Below, piece by piece: positions 1-4,919 of a DNA stretch of 5,336 bases. The notes under the pieces were generated by a model that made no database searches, was not told where the DNA came from, and saw only the letters and a program-made list of their open reading frames with translations. The position numbers and the translations under genes were made by a program. This DNA comes from Desulfobulbaceae bacterium (GTDB taxonomy: Bacteria > Desulfobacterota > Desulfobulbia > Desulfobulbales > Desulfobulbaceae): contig DAOVTM010000299.1 in assembly GCA_030633145.1 (NCBI GenBank), positions 1-5,336 on the forward strand. The letters are read 5' to 3'. The stretch's first letter is position 1. Every line of letters starts with the position of its first letter.

Positions 1-17
1 GGTATAGTCACCCAACC

Positions 18-33
18 ACAACCGAATCAGATT
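18..33. repeat. Left copy of a 16-bp near-identical direct repeat
   Basis: ACAACCGAATCAGATT. It matches 1121-1136 with one mismatch (G/A) and the same orientation. It covers the stop of the RES remnant at the same offset at which the other copy covers the rdgC stop. It may be chance or a boundary of an inserted Xre-RES segment. Confidence 0.35.
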
Positions 34-400
34 CCACTGAAAACTCTTTGGTTAAAAAGATCAGTTATGGTTCTGATCAGGGTGATTTTATCCCTGTCTG
101 GGTGAGGTGGGTTGAAAAGGGATATGGGTATTGCGCCCAATCGGCAGGAAGCTCATCATCAGCCAACTCGTTGACCAATATTTCTTTAGATACCTGGAAA
201 ACACCAAGGCGATAATCGCCTGGTATGAGTTGCGGTGAGGGGAGGTAATTCGCCATTTCCAGCAAGGCGGTAGCAGGCGACAGGGCAAAATAGAGTGCTG
301 GGGTACCGGTGCTGTTTCATCTCGCTCCATCTTGGTAACTTGCTCCAAGGCCGTCATATTTTTCTAAATAGCACTCTGGACATATACGATAGAGGCGCAT
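27..400 (-). pseudogene. RES-domain toxin, disrupted (nonsense codon plus internal deletion/frameshift)
   Basis: Remnant of a RES-domain toxin, the partner of Xre/MbcA/ParS antitoxins; characterised RES toxins break down or modify NAD+. The ATG (400-398) overlaps the antitoxin TAA by one base (TAATG). The conceptual protein starts MRLYRI and runs to GAR, then an in-frame TGA (319-317) stands where RES proteins have Trp of the GxRWN motif. The same frame then continues NSTGTPALYFAL, TALLE and LPADWAQYPYPFST before ending at TGA 79-77. The family C-terminus is present in another frame: NPPHPDRDKITLIRTITDLF and QRVFSGI, stopping at 29-27. The block that should lie between (STQ-IG-WL ... VPS ... 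up to NPxHP, roughly 30 codons) is missing, so a frame-changing deletion joins the parts near 100-116. Arg27, Tyr37 and Glu48 of the fold remain, but the VPS serine is gone. The product should be inactive. Confidence 0.85.
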
Positions 401-828
401 TAACTGAATTCACCAGATTGTATCTTGCGCAATATTTGCCGCACCCAGTTGCGCCCTTCAAATGTATCAAACAGGTTGATTGGTTTTTCTCCTGCCAGAG
501 CAGGTACTGATGTGTTGAGCCAATCCCGAGCCTGGTCAATATCACCCCAGATGGTAACAGCCTCCAAGAAAACCCTGAGTGTGTCCAGTAATTCTTCAGT
601 GTCTATCCGGTTAAGCTTTTTTTTATGGTAATAGCGACTCAAGTTGGCAGAGGTTGTGTCAAACAACCTTATAAATAATTCCCTGTTACCAATAACTTGA
701 ATAGCGTTTCTGACCGTGGTTCCTGGGATGCCATCCCGCACGGTACGAATATATTCCGCCTGATTATTTAGAGTTGCTACGGAAATATTAAACTGTTTGA
801 TTAATTCGCTGGTGCTTGCTGTTTGCAT
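400..828 (-). CDS. Xre/MbcA/ParS-family antitoxin of a Xre-RES module
   Basis: 142-aa antitoxin that would bind and neutralise a RES toxin and repress its own operon. The C-terminal third is the diagnostic toxin-binding (DUF2384) domain: after an all-helical stretch ending VFLEAVTIWGD come DQARDWLNTSVPALAGEKPI (about residues 98-117) and an ending with the family's G-x-x-x-V and helix-Gly signature (EGRNWVRQIL, KIQSGEFS). Residues about 30-95 form the helical Xre-like DNA-binding region, including LSRYYHKKKLN. Length is typical. The start is supported by a GAGG about 8 bases upstream of the ATG. The stop overlaps the ATG of the RES toxin, the usual translationally coupled order. The antitoxin frame is undamaged while its toxin is a pseudogene, so it is now an orphan. 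It could still autoregulate or neutralise a related toxin elsewhere; that part is inference. Confidence 0.88.
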   Translation of the reverse strand: MQTASTSELIKQFNISVATLNNQAEYIRTVRDGIPGTTVRNAIQVIGNRELFIRLFDTTSANLSRYYHKKKLNRIDTEELLDTLRVFLEAVTIWGDIDQARDWLNTSVPALAGEKPINLFDTFEGRNWVRQILRKIQSGEFS

Positions 829-859
829 TCGGCGAACCTCACAGTATCTGATTCTCTTG

Positions 860-894
860 TCTATAGAGCAGACCTCGTAAATATTTAATGTCTG
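860..894 (-). promoter_or_regulatory. Possible promoter/operator of the Xre-RES operon
   Basis: On the minus strand TATAGA (865-860) is a plausible -10 element, with a poor -35 TTAAAT (888-883) 17 bp away. The area overlaps an inverted repeat, CAGAC (869-873) and GTCTG (890-894), around a perfect AAATATTT palindrome (879-886). This would suit autorepression by the antitoxin. The -35 match is weak. Confidence 0.25.
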
Positions 895-981
895 CGCTTA
901 CCTGGGAACCAGAGTAAAGTTACCTGTCCAAAAAATATCAGGTTTTCAGCTTCAGCTTACGATGTCTGTAGAGCATGATGT

Positions 982-1020
982 TTCATCTTGTTGATTAGTA
1001 TATATCATCAATAAGATGAA
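982..1020. repeat. 14-bp inverted repeat (hairpin) in the intergenic gap
   Basis: Left arm TTCATCTTGTTGAT (982-995) and right arm ATCAATAAGATGAA (1007-1020) pair over all 14 positions, with one G-U pair if read as RNA. The loop is an AT-rich 11 bases (996-1006). There is no T-tract on either side, so it is not a standard intrinsic terminator. It could be an operator, an RNA structure or the relic of a small palindromic element. Confidence 0.6.
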
Positions 1021-1120
1021 TGTGCAATAGGGTTTGGCAAGGGAAAAGTAGTCAACGAGAACTGTGGGTTCAGCAGATGTATTCCGCTCTTGCTACTGGT
1101 GTGCAGTGAGCGTACCAGTG

Positions 1121-1136
1121 ACAACCAAATCAGATT
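1121..1136. repeat. Right copy of the 16-bp near-identical direct repeat
   Basis: ACAACCAAATCAGATT, one mismatch from 18-33 and in the same orientation. It includes the rdgC stop (1132-1130). Together the two copies bracket the whole Xre-RES module and its upstream gap, about 1.1 kb. Confidence 0.35.
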
Positions 1137-1735
1137 AGTATCGCCGGTCGAAGATCATCCAACCTGCCCAGATCCGATTCATCAACAAGGTGCAGACCGC
1201 TGTTCCAGGGGATCTGCTGCACCAGGGACAGCTCAAAGGTATCCTTGAACAGATCCTCCAGCAGGGCCAGAGCCTTGCGGCTGGTGGAAAAAAAGAGCAG
1301 GGTGTTATCATTCAGGCTCCAGCACAGATCATAAATTGCTGGGATGGGCGCAGATTTCCGCACCAGTTCCGCCCTGATCCGTTCCTTGATCTCCAGGCGG
1401 ACATTACGGCTCAGTTTGGGAATTTCCTGTTCCTTTTTCATCCGTGCCTCTTCCTTCATGGCGAATTTTTTCAGCACAGCAGGTGACACCCTGCGCTCGT
1501 CAATACGCATGGAGAGTACCACATAATCACCCGCCGCATAGGAACTGTAGGCAAATTCCGAGTCAAACATATCAGTCACCGACACCCAGCCGATGGAGTA
1601 CTCGTCAATTGTGTCATCAATATCCTGAAAGGAGTGTGCCGTCACCCGCTCGGCAACAAAGTCCCAGAAGTTTTCCGGTGCCTCTCCTTCAACTGAAAAA
1701 CGTGTAAATGATGAGGAGCCTGCTGATAAACCCAT
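1130..1735 (-). CDS. rdgC: Recombination-associated protein RdgC, short form
   Basis: 201-aa RdgC-family protein. RdgC is a nucleoid-associated DNA-binding protein that, in E. coli, forms a ring-shaped dimer on duplex DNA and restrains RecA-mediated recombination. It acts in the cytoplasm; no signal peptide or membrane segment is visible. Family features in order: an N-terminal SFTRFSVEG strand; ENFWDFVAERV; FQDIDD; the characteristic GWVS (about 49-52); a YVVLSMRIDERRVSPAVLKK segment (about 71-90); a charged helical stretch rich in Lys/Glu/Arg ending in RLEIKERIRAEL; then CWSLNDNTLLFFSTS and LLEDLFKDTFELSLVQQIPW. It is about 100 residues shorter than the roughly 300-aa gammaproteobacterial proteins and lacks their C-terminal region. 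From memory, short forms like this occur in deltaproteobacteria, so it is probably not truncated. The ATG has an AGGCGG about 10 bases upstream. It is transcribed divergently from the tRNA genes. Confidence 0.8.
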   Translation of the reverse strand: MGLSAGSSSFTRFSVEGEAPENFWDFVAERVTAHSFQDIDDTIDEYSIGWVSVTDMFDSEFAYSSYAAGDYVVLSMRIDERRVSPAVLKKFAMKEEARMKKEQEIPKLSRNVRLEIKERIRAELVRKSAPIPAIYDLCWSLNDNTLLFFSTSRKALALLEDLFKDTFELSLVQQIPWNSGLHLVDESDLGRLDDLRPAILI

Positions 1736-1849
1736 AATAAATTCCCGCCTGGAAAAAGAAAAATTGCAAAAAAGAGAAAAAAATCAAATGGCAACATAGC
1801 AGAGAGAAGAGGGGAGAGGAAGATTTAAAACATCAATTGCTCATTTTAT

Positions 1850-1878
1850 ACTATATTTTTGTTGACAGCGTCCGTTAA
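1850..1878 (-). promoter_or_regulatory. Predicted sigma70-like promoter for rdgC
   Basis: Reading the minus strand: -35 TTAACG (1878-1873, 4/6), 17-bp spacer, -10 TATAGT (1855-1850, 5/6). It predicts a leader of about 105 bases that is pyrimidine-rich on this strand. It overlaps the predicted tRNA promoter on the other strand, so the two polymerases should compete. Confidence 0.4.
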
Positions 1879-1890
1879 AAAGAGTAAAAA
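1862..1890 (+). promoter_or_regulatory. Predicted sigma70 promoter for the tRNA-Lys/tRNA-Glu unit
   Basis: A perfect -35 TTGACA (1862-1867), a 17-bp spacer and a -10 TAAAAA (1885-1890, 4/6). Transcription would start near 1897, giving a leader of about 40 bases before the tRNA-Lys. The consensus -35 and its position just upstream of a tRNA gene make this the likely promoter. Confidence 0.5.
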
Positions 1891-1899
1891 AATCTTTCT

Positions 1900-1924
1900 C
1901 AAGTGTTCAAGTGTTAAACAAGTG
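1900..1924 (+). repeat. Short tandem repeat in the tRNA leader
   Basis: CAAGTGTT occurs twice back to back (1900-1907, 1908-1915), followed after AAA by a third CAAGTG (1919-1924). It lies between the predicted transcription start and the tRNA-Lys. No function can be assigned. Confidence 0.5.
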
Positions 1925-1937
1925 AAACAATTGCTAA

Positions 1938-2013
1938 GGGTCGTTAACTCAGCTGGTAGAGTATCTGCCTTTTAAGCAGAGAGTCGCGCGTTCGAGTCGC
2001 GCACGACCCACCA
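1938..2013 (+). tRNA. tRNA-Lys (anticodon UUU)
   Basis: A complete 76-nt cloverleaf with encoded CCA. Acceptor stem GGGTCGT (1938-1944) pairs with ACGACCC (2003-2009), followed by discriminator A and CCA (2011-2013). The anticodon stem TCTGC/GCAGA (1964-1968, 1976-1980) encloses CTTTTAA with anticodon TTT at 1971-1973. The T-arm GCGCG/CGCGC (1986-1990, 1998-2002) has a TTCGAGT loop. The variable loop is 5 nt. It reads AAA and AAG lysine codons. It is the first gene of a two-tRNA transcript. Confidence 0.97.
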
Positions 2014-2031
2014 TTACACATATTCAGTTAC

Positions 2032-2109
2032 GTCCCCATCGTCTAGTCTGGTCCAGGACACCAGCCTTTCACGCTGGCGACACCGGTTCAAATCCGGTTG
2101 GGGACGCCA
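2032..2109 (+). tRNA. tRNA-Glu (anticodon UUC)
   Basis: A complete 78-nt cloverleaf with encoded CCA. Acceptor stem GTCCCCA (2032-2038) pairs with TGGGGAC (2099-2105), then discriminator G and CCA (2107-2109). Anticodon stem CCAGC/GCTGG (2061-2065, 2073-2077) encloses CTTTCAC with anticodon TTC at 2068-2070. The CACCGGTTCAAATCCGGTT T-arm and the GTCTAG D-region are typical of bacterial tRNA-Glu. It starts 18 bases after tRNA-Lys with no terminator between, so the two are almost certainly cotranscribed and processed from one precursor. Confidence 0.97.
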
Positions 2110-2113
2110 CTTC

Positions 2114-2150
2114 AAAGGGGGTTAAGAGCAATCTTAACTCCCTTTTTTTT
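2114..2150 (+). terminator. Strong intrinsic terminator of the tRNA operon
   Basis: Left arm AAAGGGGGTTAAGA (2114-2127), GCAA tetraloop (2128-2131), right arm TCTTAACTCCCTTT (2132-2145). All 14 positions pair, one as G-U. The T-run extends to 2150. It lies five bases after the tRNA-Glu CCA and separates the tRNA unit from the kinase gene. Confidence 0.92.
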
Positions 2151-2169
2151 ATTTTTTCCCTTTAGTATT

Positions 2170-2188
2170 TTTCAAATATCTTTTGAAA
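2170..2188. promoter_or_regulatory. Candidate operator upstream of the kinase promoter
   Basis: Inverted repeat TTTCAAA (2170-2176), 5-bp spacer, TTTGAAA (2182-2188), ending 6 bp before the predicted -35. It also overlaps a direct repeat of AAATATC (2174-2180 and 2186-2192). The placement fits a transcription-factor site, but AT-rich DNA gives such repeats by chance. Confidence 0.3.
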
Positions 2189-2194
2189 TATCCC

Positions 2195-2223
2195 TTGATT
2201 TGCCCGGACAAATAATAGATAAT
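2195..2223 (+). promoter_or_regulatory. Predicted sigma70-like promoter for the hybrid kinase gene
   Basis: -35 TTGATT (2195-2200, 4/6), exactly 17 bp, -10 GATAAT (2218-2223, 5/6). The predicted start near 2230 gives a leader of about 43 bases. The promoter lies downstream of the tRNA terminator, so the kinase has its own transcription unit. Confidence 0.5.
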
Positions 2224-2272
2224 ACTCAGTTGCGATCGACCTTATTTTTTCTTCCTTATCCCACAAAGAACA

Positions 2273-4183
2273 ATGGCTACAATACTTATTATAGATGATC
2301 AGCCCGTCAACCTGAAGATGCTGGTTGGTCTGCTGAAAGAACACGATTACAAACTGCTGGTCGCTGTGAACGGTGAACAGGCTCTGAACATTTTAGCCAA
2401 ACAGCAGCCTGATATTATCCTGATGGATATCATGATGCCTGGAATGAACGGCTTTGAATTGTGCTGCGCAGTGAAAGAAGATAAAAAAAATGCTGATATT
2501 CCGATTATTTTCCTTTCTGCACTCACCGAGGAGGGGGATAAAATCAAGGGGTTTGAGGCAGGCGGCGTTGACTTTATCAGCAAGCCGTTTTATGAGAAGG
2601 AAGTACTTCTCCGTATCAACACCCACCTGACCCTGTTGCGCCAGAAGCGGCAGCTGCAAAAGGAAAAAGAGACCCTGGCCGTAACCCTGGGTTCCATCGG
2701 CGACGGAGTTATCACCACAGACACCGAGGGCAAGGTTACCTTTTTAAATAAGGTTGCGGAAGGGTTGACCGGCTGGTCAAATAAGGAGGCGCAAGGGGTA
2801 CCTTCCACTGAAGTCTTTCATCTTATCAACGAAAAAACAGGTGATACCTGTGCAAGTCCGATTCAACGGGTTTTGCAACTGGGCAAAACCATTGGGCTTG
2901 AAAACCATTCGGCATTGATATCCAGAGATGGAACCGTACGCCCCATTGCTGACAGTGGGGCTCCAATCCGCGACCGGGAGAGTAACATTATTGGAACGGT
3001 ACTTGTGTTCAAGGATGTAAGCAATGAGCGAAAGGTTGAAGAGGAACTCCTCAAGATCAGAAAACTGGAGTCAGTTGGGGTGCTTGCCGGGGGAATTGCG
3101 CATGACTTCAACAATATACTTGCCGCAATCCTGGGTAATATAGAGTTGCTCGGCTATCGGGTTCCCGCCCATGATGCCAAAATTGAAAAACTGCTCGCCT
3201 CAGCCAGAAAAGGGGTAAAGAGGGCGGTAAAACTTACCTATCAGTTGCTCACCTTTTCCAAGGGCGGTGAACCGATCAAGGATACGGTAACCCTGCCTGA
3301 ACTGGTCAGGGATTCTGCCGGGTTTGTTCTGCAGGGCAGCAAGACGTTCTGCGAGTATCAGTTTGCTGAGGATCTGTGGAGAGTGGATGTTGATTCCGGC
3401 CAGATCAGCCAGGTCATCCAGAATATAGTCATCAACGCCGACCACTCCATGCCTGAGGGGGGAAGGGTCACCATCAGTTGCAGCAATGTTGCGAATCCGG
3501 CAGCTGATGTCCTGCTCAGTATCCATGAGGGAGAGTTTGTCCGTATTGACATCAAGGACACGGGAATCGGAATCCCGGAAACGATTCTGGACAAGATTTT
3601 TGACCCCTATTATTCCACTAAAAAACAGGGGAGCGGCCTGGGACTGGCAATCTGCCATTCAATTATCAGTAAGCATGAAGGCTATTTACTGGTTCACTCC
3701 AGTCCTGGCAAAGGCACAACCTTTACCATTTACCTCCCAGCCCACCTGGGAACAGTAAGGGATGACCAGGATGTTCGTCTGGAGATGATACCAGCTGCAA
3801 AAACAGCCAGGATATTGGTGATGGACGATGATGAGATGGTCCTGGAGGTGGTGCAGGATCAGCTTGCCACCCTTGGCTATGAACCCGTGCTGGTTCGGGA
3901 TGGGGATGAGGCAATCAACCGGTATCAGGAGTTGCGGGATCAAGGCACTCCGGTTGATCTTGTGGTTATGGACTTAACTATTCCCGGAGGCATGGGGGGG
4001 CAGGTGGCTGCCAGGAAATTGCTGGAGATAGATCCGCAGCTAAAAATCATTGTTGCCAGCGGCTATTCCAATGACCCGGTTATGGCCAATTATGAGCAAT
4101 ACGGGTTCAGGGCAGCGATTCATAAACCGGCTGATGTACGGGAGTTGAGCCGGGTTATTTCTTCTGTTCTTGGTGGGGGATAA
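2273..4183 (+). CDS. Soluble hybrid sensor histidine kinase, REC-PAS-HisKA-HATPase-REC
   Basis: A 636-aa phosphorelay protein. An N-terminal receiver (about 3-118) has acidic pair Asp8/Asp9, phospho-acceptor Asp52 (ILMDIMMPGMNG), Ser82 and Lys104. A short coiled linker (about 119-135) leads to a PAS sensor (about 136-250; GDGVITTDTEGKVTFLN), then a HisKA dimerisation helix with His277 in GGIAHDFNNIL. The ATPase domain (about 375-490) has an N-box with Asn384/Asn388, a G1 box DTGIGIP (429-435), an F-box IFDPYYSTK and a G2 box GSGLGLAI. A C-terminal receiver (about 512-634) has Asp518-520, Asp567 (VVMDLTIPGGMGG), Ser596 and Lys618. All catalytic residues are present. No membrane segment or signal peptide is seen, so it should sense a cytoplasmic cue or be driven through its first receiver. 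There is no DNA-binding output domain and no partner regulator nearby. No clear Shine-Dalgarno precedes the ATG, but the start fits the receiver fold (MATILIIDD). The ligand is unknown. Confidence 0.93.
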   Translation: MATILIIDDQPVNLKMLVGLLKEHDYKLLVAVNGEQALNILAKQQPDIILMDIMMPGMNGFELCCAVKEDKKNADIPIIFLSALTEEGDKIKGFEAGGVDFISKPFYEKEVLLRINTHLTLLRQKRQLQKEKETLAVTLGSIGDGVITTDTEGKVTFLNKVAEGLTGWSNKEAQGVPSTEVFHLINEKTGDTCASPIQRVLQLGKTIGLENHSALISRDGTVRPIADSGAPIRDRESNIIGTVLVFKDVSNERKVEEELLKIRKLESVGVLAGGIAHDFNNILAAILGNIELLGYRVPAHDAKIEKLLASARKGVKRAVKLTYQLLTFSKGGEPIKDTVTLPELVRDSAGFVLQGSKTFCEYQFAEDLWRVDVDSGQISQVIQNIVINADHSMPEGGRVTISCSNVANPAADVLLSIHEGEFVRIDIKDTGIGIPETILDKIFDPYYSTKKQGSGLGLAICHSIISKHEGYLLVHSSPGKGTTFTIYLPAHLGTVRDDQDVRLEMIPAAKTARILVMDDDEMVLEVVQDQLATLGYEPVLVRDGDEAINRYQELRDQGTPVDLVVMDLTIPGGMGGQVAARKLLEIDPQLKIIVASGYSNDPVMANYEQYGFRAAIHKPADVRELSRVISSVLGGG

Positions 4184-4553
4184 AGGCGTTCCCCGTCGTT
4201 CACTCGATTTTGTTAGATTTACAAGACGGGAAAACAGGTCACTCTTTCTGGAAAACATCCTGTTATTTCACTCGGCATCCACATTTAAAAATTGGAAGCA
4301 CTGACATTTTATCCTGTAATCGAGATACATCCTGAACGGTTACCCTTGGTTTTCTATCTTGGCAGTAGTGTTCCAGATAATAATTCAACACTGTTTTTCC
4401 AGCAGCAGTCTTATGAATCCCCGGAAAATTATTGGCAAGGGTGGCCTTTTTTCTTTACTTTTCGATTGGCTTTGTTAAGTGACATGCCTTTCTCCATGTA
4501 TAGATGCATTAAAATTTAGATATTATGTTCATAAGATAAGCCAAACCTTTTCC
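4184..4553. other. Largely non-coding region after the kinase gene
   Basis: No firmly supported gene. A plus-strand frame from a TTG at 4292 to 4519 has no ribosome binding site and no recognisable domain. A possible decayed minus-strand gene is listed separately (4263-4485). Downstream of the kinase stop, TTCCCCGTC (4189-4197) and GACGGGAA (4225-4232) can pair imperfectly, but the loop is long and no T-run follows, so no terminator is called. Confidence 0.5.
4263..4485 (-). pseudogene. Possible small frameshifted gene, function unknown
   Basis: An ATG at 4485-4483 has GGAG 6 bases upstream. It opens a frame reading MSLNKANRKVKKKGHPCQ that stops at 4431-4429. Just before the stop is a run of six A on the coding strand. 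If one A is removed there, the reading passes into a frame that stays open for about 55 further codons (ATLANNFPGIHKTAAGKTVL, then NYYLEHYCQDRKPRVTVQDV, to a TAA at 4265-4263). The result would be a protein of about 72 aa. I recognise no family. The start signal and the reasonable composition on both sides suggest a decayed gene, but the region could also be non-coding. Confidence 0.2.
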
Positions 4554-4618
4554 GGTGCATAAAATGCACCCTACTTCGTTGAATGCACAGCATTTTGGTA
4601 GGGTGCGTTTTACGCACC
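4554..4618. repeat. Compound palindromic REP/MITE-like element
   Basis: A 65-bp element. The left unit, GGTGCATAAAATGCACC (4554-4570) plus CTAC, is a hairpin with 7-bp arms. The right unit, GTA then GGGTGCG...CGCACC (4598-4618), contains GGTGCGTTTTACGCACC (4602-4618), again with 7-bp arms. The two 21-bp units are inverted copies of each other differing at two positions. Those two differences (CAT/ATG against CGT/ACG) keep pairing inside each unit. The 23-bp centre carries a third small hairpin, AATGC-ACA-GCATT (4582-4594). Elements with GGTGCGT...ACGCACCCTAC ends are, from memory, a widespread kind of dispersed intergenic repeat. No obvious target-site duplication is seen. Confidence 0.8.
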
Positions 4619-4630
4619 AGAAAGTGTCAG

Positions 4631-4650
4631 ATAGCGAAGACTTCGACTAT
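4631..4650. promoter_or_regulatory. Candidate operator upstream of vapBC
   Basis: Inverted repeat ATAG-CGAAG-A-CTTCG-A-CTAT (4631-4650): a perfect 5-bp pair around one base, extended by four more pairs past a single bulged A. It lies about 60 bp before the vapB start. VapB-type AbrB antitoxins usually bind such repeats to autorepress. No confident -35/-10 pair was found nearby. Confidence 0.3.
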
Positions 4651-4709
4651 TTTTGTAAAACTATGAGGGATGCCCAATATCTTTATCGATTAACTAAAGG
4701 GGGAATATT

Positions 4710-4919
4710 ATGCAGATGACGATTTCAAGCAAGTATCAAGTTGTCATTCCCAAATCCGTCAGAACTAAACTGCACCTTAAGCCGAAACAAAAACTGACGG
4801 TTATTGAAAAGGACAGGATGCTCATTCTTATCCCACAGGCATCACTTGATGAGTTAAGGGGTATTGCTCCAGGTGTGAAAATCCACAACTACCGAGAAAA
4901 ACAGGATCGTATCATATAA
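4710..4919 (+). CDS. vapB: AbrB/MazE-fold antitoxin VapB
   Basis: A 69-aa antitoxin of the AbrB/SpoVT swapped-hairpin class. Residues 1 to about 45 form the DNA-binding beta fold with the hallmark TISSKYQVVIPKSVRTKL, followed by LKPKQKLTVIEKDRMLILIP. The tail (about 46-69; SLDELRGIAPGVKI ... YREKQDRII) is the segment that normally threads into the PIN toxin. It would bind and inhibit the downstream VapC and repress the operon as a complex. The start is supported by AAAGGGGG 5-6 bases upstream of the ATG. An ATG two codons later is possible but less well spaced. The frame is intact and its stop overlaps the expected toxin start, as in most vapBC operons. Confidence 0.9.
   Translation: MQMTISSKYQVVIPKSVRTKLHLKPKQKLTVIEKDRMLILIPQASLDELRGIAPGVKIHNYREKQDRII

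Larger units (their letters stand above)
829..1129. other. Non-coding gap between the Xre-RES operon and rdgC
   Basis: No convincing gene in any frame. It contains the candidate promoter/operator at 860-894, the hairpin at 982-1020, a weak 6-bp inverted repeat downstream of rdgC (ACTGGT 1095-1100 and ACCAGT 1114-1119, no T-run), and most of the right copy of the 16-bp direct repeat. Confidence 0.5.

Noticed and set aside
317..319. TGA in the RES gene read as selenocysteine or reassigned Trp
   Set aside because: RES proteins have Trp, not Cys/Sec, at this position, no SECIS-like hairpin is evident, TGA ends rdgC, and other genes here use TGG for Trp. The second lesion downstream also fits a pseudogene.
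88..357. 89-codon minus-strand open frame overlapping the RES remnant
   Set aside because: It is out of frame with the recognisable RES motifs, has no ribosome binding site and resembles no family; it is a shadow of the pseudogene.
1095..1119. Terminator downstream of rdgC
   Set aside because: ACTGGT/ACCAGT is only 6 bp with a 13-nt loop and no T-run on the minus strand.
4189..4232. Terminator for the hybrid kinase
   Set aside because: TTCCCCGTC and GACGGGAA pair only with a bulge across a 27-base loop, and no T-run follows.
4292..4519. 75-codon plus-strand open frame
   Set aside because: TTG start without ribosome binding site, no recognisable domain, and its 3' part runs into AT-rich intergenic sequence.
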